NCBI GenBank assembly: GCA_028279725.1 | Contig: JANQNE010000011.1 | Location: forward strand, 151,872 to 215,871 | Reading direction: 5' to 3' | DNA length: 64,000 nt | Origin: Candidatus Nanoarchaeia archaeon | Lineage (GTDB): Archaea; Nanobdellota; Nanobdellia; Woesearchaeales; JANQNE01 | Part shown: positions 23,676 to 32,972 of the stretch, in pieces | Numbering within the stretch: position 1 is the first letter of the stretch | How the letters are laid out: each line of letters opens with the position of its first letter | The notes under the pieces: model-generated | What the model saw: only the letters and a program-made list of their open reading frames with translations | What the model was told of the DNA's origin: nothing | The model's database searches: none | Position numbers and translations under genes: made by a program

Positions 23676-23910
23676 TTATTTTCACCTATTGTTTCATGCT
23701 TTTCAGCATTAGAACCGCAACACTTGGTATGCGATGTATCTGAGGAGTTTGAGGTTATTTATAAAGGTTATGTTTTATGCGTCTAAATTCCTCTTCTTGT
23801 GAAGATCTCTGTCCTGGAGCAACTTTTTTATCATTTGCAAGTGGCTATAATAGATAGGTTTATTAAAATTGTAATATTCTTACAAAAATTATGATGGGGT
23901 TTGATTTAAA
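23676..23910. promoter_or_regulatory. Divergent promoter region and S19e leader
   Basis: This gap holds the minus-strand TATA-like TTTATAAATAA near 23755-23765 for the ribosomal operon and a plus-strand TTTATTAAAATTG box near 23860 for the radical-SAM-like gene. In the S19e leader a small hairpin ATGCT-GAAA-AGCAT is followed by AATAGGTGA. No additional gene is visible. Confidence 0.45.
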
Positions 23911-24840
23911 ATGAAGTATGTTCCAAGAGAAGATATAACTGAAGGATTTAACGATAAGCAATTAGATCGATTGATGGAGAATATAACAGTGTTTATGCCG
24001 ATGGACGGATGTAATGCACCTTGTGGTATCTGTGCCTTAAGCGCAAATAAATCCCCTAAATATTCTATGGATTTTGAAGCAGTTGAATGGTTTTATAAAA
24101 ATTATCCTGACCCTTTCAATAAAAACCAGCCTAATGAGTATGCGATGGATCTACTTGGATTTATTGGGAGAGATGGTGAAACATATCATGATGTTCTTGA
24201 ACTGCACAAAGAACATCACACTTATTATCCTACATTCAGAACAGCATTGCCAGTTGGGTCTGAGAAGACACTCTTAAAAATTCTAGAGATGGAATTTGTA
24301 AATGAACACCATGGTTCTGAAAATCTTAGTGATCAGTTAGTTGTACCTACAATCTCAAGAGTTCTACATAATGCTGAAAGAGTTGATGCATATTTAGCGA
24401 GTCTTAGCGAAAGAGAGTTAATCGAGAGGATTGATGAAGGTACAGCTTTCTTAGGTACTAATAATCCTACTTATATCATCAGAACTGATCATGGTCTACG
24501 AGATCTTAATGTAATCTATCAGGAACCTGTTTTTGTTGGCAGTGCTGCAGGACTGATCAAGGATCCTAGTGAAGTTGAAGGGAATCAAGTTTATCTTACA
24601 TGCACTGACCAAGGAGTTGCACTTCTGCCAACGGGATTCTATGTAGTTAATCCTATGTTTCCTTTCTTTGATGAGTTTCTTAAAAATAAGATAACTCCGG
24701 ATAATTTCATCTTTAAACCAAGAAGAGAAGTAATCACAGGAATATCATTCAGAAAAAGTGATGGTGCACAGATTATATCATCTATTGACAAAAATACAGA
24801 TGAAGTAGTTGGTGAACCAAGAATTATACCTAGAACATAA
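23911..24840 (+). CDS. Divergent radical-SAM-like protein
   Basis: 309 residues. The motif GCNAPCGICALSA near residue 34-46 has the C-x3-C-x2-C spacing that binds the 4Fe-4S cluster in radical SAM enzymes. Downstream sequence (YAMDLLGFIGRDGETYHDVLELHKEHHTYYPTFRTALPVGSE) could form the following barrel strands, and the C-terminal half is an unfamiliar beta-rich domain. If it is a radical SAM enzyme the barrel is short and divergent. The reaction and substrate are unknown. It is a single gene with its own promoter. Confidence 0.6.
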   Translation: MKYVPREDITEGFNDKQLDRLMENITVFMPMDGCNAPCGICALSANKSPKYSMDFEAVEWFYKNYPDPFNKNQPNEYAMDLLGFIGRDGETYHDVLELHKEHHTYYPTFRTALPVGSEKTLLKILEMEFVNEHHGSENLSDQLVVPTISRVLHNAERVDAYLASLSERELIERIDEGTAFLGTNNPTYIIRTDHGLRDLNVIYQEPVFVGSAAGLIKDPSEVEGNQVYLTCTDQGVALLPTGFYVVNPMFPFFDEFLKNKITPDNFIFKPRREVITGISFRKSDGAQIISSIDKNTDEVVGEPRIIPRT

Positions 24841-24915
24841 CATCAGGATTTAACGAAGTTTTCACAATATTTATAAAGCATAAAGCAATATTTCTTTATA
24901 AAAAGAGGTTATGGA

Positions 24916-26112
24916 ATGGTTCCACATTTTTTACTGACGATAACGTTAAGTCTTCTGGTTGTGTTTATATTTACTGAAATAGCCTACAGGTTCAAGTTTC
25001 CTATGGTTGTTGCTCAGATATTTGCAGGCATATTCATAGGGATACCTCAGGTTAGGAATGTTGTTATCGGGCCTAATGTTGAGATAGTTGAGCTGCTTTC
25101 TGATCTCGGGATAATATTTTTGCTGTTCTTGGCTGGATTGGAGGTTGAGAAGAACAAGATCTATGGGGCAAGGAGGGATGTATTTATTATAGGTATATTC
25201 GGATCTTTGATCCCTTTGGTGTTAGGATTTTTGACTATGAAGCTTCTTGGTTATTCTAATCTTATTGCACTTATTGTCGGAATCTCTATGAGCATCACAT
25301 CAGAAGGAGCTAAAGTAAAAGAACTTATTGAGATAGGAAAGATAAAAAGCAGGATCGCTGGCATAATGATGGGTGCTGGGATCATTGATGATGTTATCGG
25401 TCTATTGATGTTTATCATTGCGTCACTTTTCTCAGGATATACAATAATATCTATAGATCTTGTTAAGACCCCAGCTCAGCTTGCTTTGTTCATAATTTCA
25501 GTATGGCTTATATTCAAGATGCTTCCAAAGCTTATCGAATATGAAGAGAAAGAAACTAAGGAGACAAGAGAAGTGAGTATGTTTATGACTGTGTTGTTAT
25601 TATGTTTGGGATTCTCTATAATGGGTATAATCATTTCAGGAACTTTGACTGGAGCTATAATTGCTGCTTTCCTGGCTGGGATAATCATCCAGTTAAGTGT
25701 CAAGGTTAAGGAAGAAAGGATGATAAGATCTCATTTTGAGATATTGGCTTTATCATTTATTGTTCCGTTCTTCTTTATCTGGACAGGGATGGCTTTTGAT
25801 TACAGTTCTTTGATAGTTAATATTCCTCTGTTGATCATAATTACATGCGTAGCTATATTCGGAAAGATATTTGGTGTTTTTATCACAAGGCCGTTTGTTA
25901 ATGATCTAACTTCAAAACAGCTTCATCTTATAGGTTGGGCTATGAATTCAAGGGGAGCAGTAGAATTGGTTATCGCTTTGATAGCTTTTAAGGCAGGGTT
26001 TATCTCTACTACGATATATTCTGCGATAATACTGATGACTCTGATAACTACGATAATGTTTCCGTTTATACTTAAAGCTATGCTTAAGAAAGAACCAGAA
26101 ATAATGGATTAA
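24916..26112 (+). CDS. Kef-type cation:proton antiporter (CPA2 family)
   Basis: 398 residues, about 12 transmembrane helices. Typical elements include PMVVAQIFAGIFIGIPQV, LLFLAGLEVEKNKI, the helix with GAGIIDDVIGLLMF (antiporter DD-type ion site) and the late NSRGAVELVIALIAFKAGFIS. It lacks the cytoplasmic TrkA-N/RCK domains of full Kef proteins. It exchanges Na+ or K+ for H+ at the cell membrane. TATA-like CTTTATAAAAAG is about 23 bases before the start. Confidence 0.9.
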   Translation: MVPHFLLTITLSLLVVFIFTEIAYRFKFPMVVAQIFAGIFIGIPQVRNVVIGPNVEIVELLSDLGIIFLLFLAGLEVEKNKIYGARRDVFIIGIFGSLIPLVLGFLTMKLLGYSNLIALIVGISMSITSEGAKVKELIEIGKIKSRIAGIMMGAGIIDDVIGLLMFIIASLFSGYTIISIDLVKTPAQLALFIISVWLIFKMLPKLIEYEEKETKETREVSMFMTVLLLCLGFSIMGIIISGTLTGAIIAAFLAGIIIQLSVKVKEERMIRSHFEILALSFIVPFFFIWTGMAFDYSSLIVNIPLLIIITCVAIFGKIFGVFITRPFVNDLTSKQLHLIGWAMNSRGAVELVIALIAFKAGFISTTIYSAIILMTLITTIMFPFILKAMLKKEPEIMD

Positions 26113-26678
26113 GTGTGTTTTGTGCAATTGAATAGATGAATCTTATGGTTTTTCTCTTCGTCGATTTCAAACACTGTTATGCTTGTGTTGCTGAAACATT
26201 CTATGTCTCTTGTTTTCTTATTAGTTATTACTGCTGTGATTGCTCTATTGATTCCATTATGCGCAACACATAAAACTGTGTTGTTTTTGTGTTTGTGTAG
26301 GAGTTTGTGAACAAATTTCTCTGCTCTTTTGTATAATTCTTCTGAAGTTTCTCCATTTTCTGGATCAGGCCATTCTTTGTCTTCTAGCAAATTAAGCTCT
26401 TTTTTTGTTTTTCCTTCAAACTCTCCAAGATTTCGTTCCCTTAATTCTTTTGTAAATTTTATTGGAACTTTGTGATGTTTGGCTATTTCTTTTGCTGTAT
26501 CTGCTGCTCTTGCCAGATCACTTGAATAGATGAAGTCGATCTGGTCGGTTTTTAACCTATCTGCTAATTTCTTTGCTTGATCAATCCCTTTTTCAGAAAG
26601 TTTTCCTGGAAGATGACCTTGAATGATCCTTTTGGAATTTTCAACAGTTTCTCCATGCCTAGTCAGTATAAGTTTCAT
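26109..26678 (-). CDS. Histidine phosphatase (phosphoglycerate-mutase-like)
   Basis: 189 residues. The catalytic LTRHGETVENSKRIIQGHLPG is at the N-terminus, followed by IYSSDLARAADTAKEIA, RERNLGEFEGK and the second histidine in VLCVAHNGINRAI. Members act as small-molecule phosphatases or mutases; the substrate is uncertain. It is the last gene of a four-gene minus-strand operon (HIT, isomerase, HIT, phosphatase) with one base to the previous stop. Confidence 0.92.
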   Translation of the reverse strand: MKLILTRHGETVENSKRIIQGHLPGKLSEKGIDQAKKLADRLKTDQIDFIYSSDLARAADTAKEIAKHHKVPIKFTKELRERNLGEFEGKTKKELNLLEDKEWPDPENGETSEELYKRAEKFVHKLLHKHKNNTVLCVAHNGINRAITAVITNKKTRDIECFSNTSITVFEIDEEKNHKIHLFNCTKHT

Positions 26679-26679
26679 T

Positions 26680-27195
26680 TTATTTTATCTTCTTCAGTTC
26701 TCTTAGGAATATCTTCATCTCTTTTTCTGTCATCTCTTTTGGCTTTACTTTTGCGTTCTTTCCTGGGATAACTGGTGGGTTTCCCCAGTCTTTATCTGTC
26801 TTGAATCTTGGGTATATATTCCAGTGTATGTGCGGATCCCAGTTGTCTAGATATTCCATATTTAGTCTGTCGAACTTTATTGCTTTGTGTAATGCTCTGC
26901 AGACTTTTATAGAATCTGTGAAAAAGGAATCTAATGTTTTCTCGTGCAGCATCATCAGATGCTCTTCATGAGCCCTTGTTAGAATAACTAAGTGTCCTTT
27001 GTGATGCAATCTTCCGAAGACTACGATTATGTGTGGATTTTCGAAAAGTATTGTTGATTTGTCTTTTATCTTCTGGCAGAATTTGCAGTCTTTGTGTTTG
27101 TCTGGATGTTGGTGTGAGTGCTTCAAGAATTTCTTTTCAAATGCCTTGTGATGTTTTTTATGATAGCCATGTTCAACTGTTTTTTTCTTTGCCAT
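26680..27195 (-). CDS. HIT family protein
   Basis: 171 residues. The HIT fold is seen in CKFCQKIKDKSTILFENPHIIVVFGRLHHKGHLVILTRAHEEHL and in the histidine-triad region DPHIHWNIYPRF. The triad reads H-I-H-W-N, so the third histidine is Asn while the catalytic middle histidine is kept. HIT proteins hydrolyse or transfer nucleoside phosphates. The N-terminus is a His/Lys-rich extension (VEHGYHKKHHKAFEKKFLKHSHQHPDKH, about 30 residues). GGAGGAAAATAAA precedes the start. Confidence 0.85.
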   Translation of the reverse strand: MAKKKTVEHGYHKKHHKAFEKKFLKHSHQHPDKHKDCKFCQKIKDKSTILFENPHIIVVFGRLHHKGHLVILTRAHEEHLMMLHEKTLDSFFTDSIKVCRALHKAIKFDRLNMEYLDNWDPHIHWNIYPRFKTDKDWGNPPVIPGKNAKVKPKEMTEKEMKIFLRELKKIK

Positions 27196-27196
27196 T

Positions 27197-28069
27197 TTAT
27201 TTTCCTCCGATAGCTGACCTTACAAATTCAAGATTATCTTTTATTGTCTTTAGCTGGACTTTTTTTTCTTGTGGTATGATGCCTCTTGTATGTCCTTCAA
27301 TAGTTATTATCCCATCATAATTTAGCGCTACTTCTTTTAAGATGTTTCTGAAGTATTTTGAATGTGTCTTGTCCATAGCAAAAGGACAGTGGGTCTTTCC
27401 GCTGATCCCATAATGGCCGCTGACATGCATATGCCTTAGGTGGATTCCAAGCTCTTCCATATGTTTTAGAGGGAGCTCTTCTCCATGTGTGAAAGCATGG
27501 ACTAGATCTAAGGTTGCTCCAAGATTTTCGGAGTTGTAGAATGAGATAAGCTTTTTTATGTCTTCAACACGTATTACAAATTCTTTTGACCTTTTCTCCA
27601 TAGCTTCTATCGCAAGTATGATGTTATGTTTTTCTGCTTCTTTTACTATGATTTCAAATGATTCCTTCAATATTGGCCAGTATTTTTTTGGATTGTCTTT
27701 TTCCCTATCCAGCCAACCAGGGTGGATATTTACAAGATGAAAACCAAGGTCTTTGGCCATCTTTATGCTTTTTAGGTTTAAGTCAATAGATTTTAGTCTG
27801 AGGTCCTCATGTATTGAGCAGATGTTCAGTTTTTCTATCGGATCTACTGTTAGATCTTTTATAGGAGAATGGATGACTCCTTTTAGTCCTGTAGTTTTCA
27901 TAGCTTTTTTCATCTTTTCAAAAGAAGTTTCTTTGTTTTTTTCTTTAAGCCAGAAAGATTCAGGCCAGATCTCTATACCTTCATATCCTGCTTTCTTTAG
28001 GACTACTGGTGCTTCGTGCGTAGGAAATTCTGAGACTAAGCCTGTTGTTGTCGCTATTATATTGTTCAT
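27197..28069 (-). CDS. Sugar phosphate isomerase/epimerase-like TIM-barrel protein
   Basis: 290 residues of the xylose-isomerase-like/AP-endonuclease-2 superfamily. Barrel strands with metal-ligand candidates can be followed: GYEGIEIWPESFW, KGVIHSPI, LVNIHPGWLD, ILAIEAMEKRS, GATLDLVHAFTHGE, HLRHMHVSGHYG and GIITIEGH. It could isomerise or epimerise a sugar, or be an endonuclease IV relative; the operon with two HIT proteins and a phosphatase favours small metabolites. Its ATG overlaps the stop of the upstream HIT gene. Confidence 0.8.
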   Translation of the reverse strand: MNNIIATTTGLVSEFPTHEAPVVLKKAGYEGIEIWPESFWLKEKNKETSFEKMKKAMKTTGLKGVIHSPIKDLTVDPIEKLNICSIHEDLRLKSIDLNLKSIKMAKDLGFHLVNIHPGWLDREKDNPKKYWPILKESFEIIVKEAEKHNIILAIEAMEKRSKEFVIRVEDIKKLISFYNSENLGATLDLVHAFTHGEELPLKHMEELGIHLRHMHVSGHYGISGKTHCPFAMDKTHSKYFRNILKEVALNYDGIITIEGHTRGIIPQEKKVQLKTIKDNLEFVRSAIGGK

Positions 28070-28599
28070 TTTTTAAGTCTTTTTAGGAGAGAATATTTTT
28101 CTTTTCTTAGAAGTCTTGATATCTGCTGTTTTAGCAGTTGTTCATCTTTTTTATTTAGTGGCTTGAGTTTTTTGTAGTACTTATTTCCTTTTGGTGGAAA
28201 CACTAAAGCTTGCCCATGTTTTTGGAATTTTGAATTTTTTGCTCTTCCGTAGAGATGTAAGTGTAGATGAGGTCCTCCTTTTGCGTCAACAGACCAGTTT
28301 CCGTTATCCTGGTAGTTGATAAGTGTAAGCTTGATATTATTTTTTGGCAGAGCAGAATACATTGCATCTCCAATCATCATAGCTAGAAGGATAAATTCTT
28401 GTGATTCTGATTTTGAGAATTCTTTTCTATCCCATATATGCCATCTTGGCATTATCTTGATATGGCCACCATCTTTTCTGTCTACATGTGGTTTATCTGA
28501 TATCTGAGCAGCGAACTTTTTTGAAAGGTAAAGAAAATCTGAACTTTTTGCATCTTTTAGTGCCATGCACTTCTTACAATCTTCTCTTTGATACATCAT
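28066..28599 (-). CDS. HIT superfamily protein
   Basis: About 177 residues. REDCKKCMAL gives a metal-binding CxxC near the start and GGPHLHLHLYGRAKNS is a full histidine triad (HLHLH). It is the second HIT-type gene of this operon and only distantly similar to the other. It probably cleaves nucleotide conjugates. ATG 28599 is preferred over the track GTG because AGAGGTG lies 4 bases before it. First gene of the four-gene operon. Confidence 0.8.
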   Translation of the reverse strand: MMYQREDCKKCMALKDAKSSDFLYLSKKFAAQISDKPHVDRKDGGHIKIMPRWHIWDRKEFSKSESQEFILLAMMIGDAMYSALPKNNIKLTLINYQDNGNWSVDAKGGPHLHLHLYGRAKNSKFQKHGQALVFPPKGNKYYKKLKPLNKKDEQLLKQQISRLLRKEKYSLLKRLKK

Positions 28600-28653
28600 A
28601 AACACCTCTTATGTAAACTTTAGAATTTGGTGTTTATAAACTTATTGCTTGAT

Positions 28654-29241
28654 TCAGTTATTACGATAATCCCGGATCCCTAGATTTTTATCATGGAACT
28701 TTATCTCTGGAAATCTTTCTTTTAATATCTGAGAATCTCTTGTCATAAAGTAATAGTTGAGTATCTGTGAGTTTAAGAAATCTGATATCTCTTGAACTCT
28801 CATCGTTTTTGGTATGTCTCCAACTATGTTGGTGTTATCTTCAGATGGATTTGTGCTGTATCTGAATACCATTATGCTTGGGTTTATCTCTTTTAGTATA
28901 TTTGTCAGATGATTTCCACATCCTATTGATTTAATATTTGCAATATAGTCATAATTAAGCATTTTATCCGGAAGTGAAAGATATGACATTGATTTTAAAA
29001 GATCATCAGTTGTATTTACAGGCGGATTATAGAAGTGTTGTCCTGTTACTACTATGTCTGCTTTTCCTTCAAATGCTCTTTTAATAACCTTTGAAGGCTC
29101 TGTTGTAAGCATGACATTGTTGTAGTTTCCTGGACGTTTTATCCTTTCAGATATAATCATGCCTGAAATAAGATTTATATTATACTGATGTGTCTGAGCT
29201 ACAACAATCTCCAATGGTCTTGCTTGAGTACTCTTGTCCAT
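28654..29241 (-). CDS. Hypothetical protein
   Basis: 195 residues. Alternating alpha/beta pattern with IVVAQTHQYNINLISGMII, GKADIVVTGQHFYNPP and INPSIMVFRYSTNPSE resembles a Rossmann-like or degenerate receiver-type fold, but phosphoacceptor residues are not evident. Family not recognised. Single gene with its own short promoter. Divergent from the Lhr helicase gene. Confidence 0.55.
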   Translation of the reverse strand: MDKSTQARPLEIVVAQTHQYNINLISGMIISERIKRPGNYNNVMLTTEPSKVIKRAFEGKADIVVTGQHFYNPPVNTTDDLLKSMSYLSLPDKMLNYDYIANIKSIGCGNHLTNILKEINPSIMVFRYSTNPSEDNTNIVGDIPKTMRVQEISDFLNSQILNYYFMTRDSQILKERFPEIKFHDKNLGIRDYRNN

Positions 29242-29388
29242 TTTTATACCCTGCCTTAAGTATTAAAACTTTTGAGTTTATAAATCTTTCGGTTTTTTTG
29301 TCTCTTTATAGTAGTTACACATAGAAAGGCTTATAAGGAAAGTATATACAATAGGTTTTTAAAGAAAAGAGCGAGAGTAGGTGTTGGA

Positions 29389-32256
29389 ATGATAAGGCGT
29401 ATGAACAAGCCCCATGGGCAGGCTGACGTCAAGAAGATCCTAAATCCTTTGGTTGAGAAGTGGTTTTTTTCTAGGTTTAAGGAGTTCTCTCTGCCGCAGC
29501 TTTACGGAGTTATGGAGATACATAAGAGGAACAATATATTAGTTAGTGCTCCGACTGGTGCTACAAAGACATTGACTGGGTTCTTGTCTGTATTGAATGA
29601 ATTAGTGGATAGTGCTGAGAAAGGGATTCTTGAAGATAAGACATATTGTATCTATATCTCTCCTCTGAAAGCTCTGAATTATGATATTGAGGTTAACTTG
29701 AAGAAGCCGCTGCAGGAGATCGAAGAGATTGCCGGGAAGAAATTAGGCATAAGGGTTATGACAAGGACTGGAGATACAACTCCTTCTGAAAAGACAAAGA
29801 TGCTGAAGAAGCCGCCGCATATATTGATAACAACTCCTGAGTCGTTGGCTATTGTTCTGTCTTCTGTGAAGTTTATTGACCATCTTAGAGATGTGCAGTG
29901 GTGTATAATCGATGAGATCCATGCATTGGCTGAGAATAAAAGAGGAGTTCATCTGTCATTGTCTGTTGAAAGATTAGGGAAGTTAAGTAGTCATATGACC
30001 AGAGTTGGGCTGAGTGCTACTATCTCGCCTTTAGATGATATCGCAAGGTTTTTAGTAGGTTATGAAGGGAAAGAAGAAAGGGATTGTAAGATAGTTGATG
30101 TCCAGTTTATCAAAGATCTTGACCTAAAGGTGTTGAGTCCTTTGAAGAATCTTGTTGATGTGACACAGGATGAGATACATGATGCTATGTATTCTCTGAT
30201 GCATAAGCTGATACAAGACCATAAGACTACTTTGATATTCACAAATACAAGAGCTGCAACTGAGAGGGTTGTAGATAATCTTAAGGATAAATATCCTGGA
30301 CATTATGGAAGTAATATTGGAGCACATCATGGTTCTTTGTCTAAGGAGCATAGATTTAATGTTGAGAAAAGATTAAGAGATGGGAAGCTGAAATGTATCG
30401 TTTCTTCGACTTCACTTGAGCTAGGGATTGATATTGGTTATATTGATCTGGTGATATTGTTAAGTAGTCCTAAGTCTGTTGCAAGAGCTTTGCAAAGGTG
30501 TGGAAGAAGTGGGCATAAACTGCATGAGACTGCAAAAGGAAGGCTGATTGTTGTTGATAGAGATGATCTGATTGAGTGTAGTGTTCTTTTGAAGTCTGCT
30601 ATAGAGAAAAAGATAGATCAGATACATATTCCAACTAATTGTCTTGATGTTTTGGCACAGCAGATTGATGGAATTGCGATACAGGAGAAGATACATATCA
30701 GAGATCTTTTGAAGCTGGTTAGAGGGAGCTACTGTTATCATGATCTTCCTAAAAAGGATTTTGACGAAGTTATAGATTATCTTTCCGGCAAGTTTGCATC
30801 TTTGGAAAGCAGGCATATCTATGCAAAGATATGGTATGATGAAGAGACTGGGATGATCGGAAGAAAAGGAAAGATGGGAAGAGTGATCTATATGACCAAT
30901 ATAGGAACTATTCCTGATGAGAGCTTTATCACTGTGAAGATCGGAGAGCAGACTATAGGGAAATTAGATGAAGGTTATCTTGAGAAATTAAAGCCAGGAG
31001 ATGTTTTTGTTTTAGGCGGGGAGACTTACAAATTTAGATTCTCAAGAGGAATGGTCGCTCAGGTCAGTGCATCAGCAGGAAGGCCTCCTTCTATTCCAAG
31101 ATGGGTTTCTGAGATGCTTCCTTTAAGTTTTGATCTTGCTACAAATATCGGAAAATTTAGAAGATTGATGAGTGAGAAGTTTTGCTCTGGAAAAAGCAAG
31201 GAAGAGATCATGAAGTTTATCAATGAATATCTTTATGTTGACAAGAATGCTGCTAATTCAATCTATGAATATTTTAATGATCAGTTTAAGTATGCTACAA
31301 TTCCTTCTGATAAAAGGATAATAGTTGAGCATTATACTGATGACAGCGGAAAGCATGTTATATTTCATTCTTTGTTTGGAAGAAGAGTCAATGATTGTTT
31401 ATCCAGGGCAGTTGCTTATGCTATCTCTAAAAAAGAACATAAGGATGTTGAGATGGGGATAAGTGATAATGGATTTTATGTGAGGACTCCTTCGAAAATA
31501 AATGTGATGAAAGCATTTAAGATGTTAAAATCAAAGGAGCTTAGGAAAGTTCTGGAGATGGCAATAGATCAGACTGAAGTTCTGAAAAGAAGATTTAGGC
31601 ATTGTGCTTCAAGATCGTTGATGATCCTTCGTAATTATATGGGAAGGAAGAAAAGAGTTGGAAGGCAGCAAGTTAGTTCTATGATACTGATGAGTGCTGT
31701 GAAAAGGATAAGCAATGATTTTGCTATATTGAAAGAGGCTAGAAGGGAAGTTTTGGAAGATCTTATGGATGTTGATAATGCAGAATTAGTTTTGAAAGGT
31801 GTTGAAGAAGGAAAGATAAAAGTTGAGGAAATCAGTACAACTGTTCCTTCTCCATTTGCATTTAACCTGATAATACAAGGTTATGCTGATATACTGAAGA
31901 TGGAAGACAGATTAGAGTTTATCAAAAGGATGCATGAGATGGTGCTGGCTAAGATCAGCCTGAAAGAAGGGAAGAAGATGAAGAAAGAGAGTTTTGATTA
32001 TAATAAGATATTTGAAGAATCTGAGAAAAAGAAAGAAGAGGAAAAAGATGAAGAAAAGGAGAAGCTGAAGATGATGGCATGGAATCTTAAGAGAGTTCCG
32101 ATGTTTGCAAAAGAAGAGATCATCAAGATTATTGATGGTGAGAAGAAGATTAGAGAGGATTTTGTACAAGCAGTCAAGAAATATAAGGATGAAATAGAGA
32201 AAACATGGCCTACAGAGCTTAAGAAGGTCGTTTTCGAGTATTTAGAGAAATATTAG
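29389..32256 (+). CDS. lhr: Lhr-type superfamily 2 ATP-dependent helicase
   Basis: 955 residues, typical of archaeal Lhr core enzymes. Motifs are in order: Q-like SLPQLYGVMEIHKRNNILVSAPTGATKT (motif I), ISPLKALNYD (Ia), TTPESLAIVL (Ib), IIDEIHALAENKRG (DEIH), LSATI (III), TLIFTNTRAATERV (IV), GLELGIDIGYIDLVI-type (V), ALQRCGRSGH (VI). The Lhr-specific winged-helix and beta-barrel domains follow. It unwinds DNA, RNA:DNA hybrids or repair intermediates. The Walker A reads TGATKT rather than TGxGKT. A metallophosphoesterase gene, a common Lhr partner, lies 1 kb downstream. Confidence 0.93.
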   Translation: MIRRMNKPHGQADVKKILNPLVEKWFFSRFKEFSLPQLYGVMEIHKRNNILVSAPTGATKTLTGFLSVLNELVDSAEKGILEDKTYCIYISPLKALNYDIEVNLKKPLQEIEEIAGKKLGIRVMTRTGDTTPSEKTKMLKKPPHILITTPESLAIVLSSVKFIDHLRDVQWCIIDEIHALAENKRGVHLSLSVERLGKLSSHMTRVGLSATISPLDDIARFLVGYEGKEERDCKIVDVQFIKDLDLKVLSPLKNLVDVTQDEIHDAMYSLMHKLIQDHKTTLIFTNTRAATERVVDNLKDKYPGHYGSNIGAHHGSLSKEHRFNVEKRLRDGKLKCIVSSTSLELGIDIGYIDLVILLSSPKSVARALQRCGRSGHKLHETAKGRLIVVDRDDLIECSVLLKSAIEKKIDQIHIPTNCLDVLAQQIDGIAIQEKIHIRDLLKLVRGSYCYHDLPKKDFDEVIDYLSGKFASLESRHIYAKIWYDEETGMIGRKGKMGRVIYMTNIGTIPDESFITVKIGEQTIGKLDEGYLEKLKPGDVFVLGGETYKFRFSRGMVAQVSASAGRPPSIPRWVSEMLPLSFDLATNIGKFRRLMSEKFCSGKSKEEIMKFINEYLYVDKNAANSIYEYFNDQFKYATIPSDKRIIVEHYTDDSGKHVIFHSLFGRRVNDCLSRAVAYAISKKEHKDVEMGISDNGFYVRTPSKINVMKAFKMLKSKELRKVLEMAIDQTEVLKRRFRHCASRSLMILRNYMGRKKRVGRQQVSSMILMSAVKRISNDFAILKEARREVLEDLMDVDNAELVLKGVEEGKIKVEEISTTVPSPFAFNLIIQGYADILKMEDRLEFIKRMHEMVLAKISLKEGKKMKKESFDYNKIFEESEKKKEEEKDEEKEKLKMMAWNLKRVPMFAKEEIIKIIDGEKKIREDFVQAVKKYKDEIEKTWPTELKKVVFEYLEKY

Positions 32257-32335
32257 TGTTATTACTAAATAGTGGTTAAAAAGCGAAAGCTTTATATATG
32301 ACTTCTGCGTTAGAACTAGTGTGAGGTAGTCAGAA

Positions 32336-32893
32336 ATGGGTAAAGTAAGGAATATAGTTGGCACTGTCGCTTCAATAGGTGTGCCTATCTTAACACACTA
32401 TGGTGTAGATAGCTCTATAGGCGGCAATGATATAGCAGATATAGTTGTACATGGTAGTACTGCTTTAAGCGGTTATATGACTGCTGGAATCGCTTTAGGC
32501 CAGGGCGCGTACAAGTCCTTTGTAAAGGGAATGTATGCTGGATTAGGAACTATGTACTGCCTTAATGATGTCTTTGAACTGACAGCTGATTCTCCATCTA
32601 AAGTGTCTTATGTACTAAGCAAGGCTGGAGAGTATGCAAGCATTCCTTTCAAATATCTTGATAATGGGATTAAAGCTATTGCAGATAAGCCAAAATATGA
32701 TCCTGGAATAGAAGAGCTTGTAAGGAATACATTTGACTTTAAAGGATCTTTAACTTCATTAAGTAAGATGAAGAGAAGCACTAATGGTATATTTTCTATA
32801 ATCGGCGGGCTAGCTTTGTATCGTCCTTTGTCTGGAATTGTTGATAAGGTTTGGAACAGTACAATAGGCAGGATTCCTTTCCTGAGATTGTAA
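32336..32893 (+). CDS. Hypothetical protein with glycine-rich hydrophobic segments
   Basis: 185 residues. Moderately hydrophobic stretches (VGTVASIGVPILTHYGV, AGIALGQGAYKSFVKGMYAGLGTMYC, GIFSIIGGLALYRPL) suggest two or three short or amphipathic membrane segments. Family not recognised. GTGTGAGGTAGT before the ATG gives a possible Shine-Dalgarno, and a TATA-like GCTTTATATATG lies about 40 bases upstream. Confidence 0.55.
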   Translation: MGKVRNIVGTVASIGVPILTHYGVDSSIGGNDIADIVVHGSTALSGYMTAGIALGQGAYKSFVKGMYAGLGTMYCLNDVFELTADSPSKVSYVLSKAGEYASIPFKYLDNGIKAIADKPKYDPGIEELVRNTFDFKGSLTSLSKMKRSTNGIFSIIGGLALYRPLSGIVDKVWNSTIGRIPFLRL

Positions 32894-32972
32894 AAAATTC
32901 TTTATAATATGTTTTCGAAAAGTTTATATACTCTGCATGCCATGTATGCATAGTACACTGTGGGGGTGTTAG

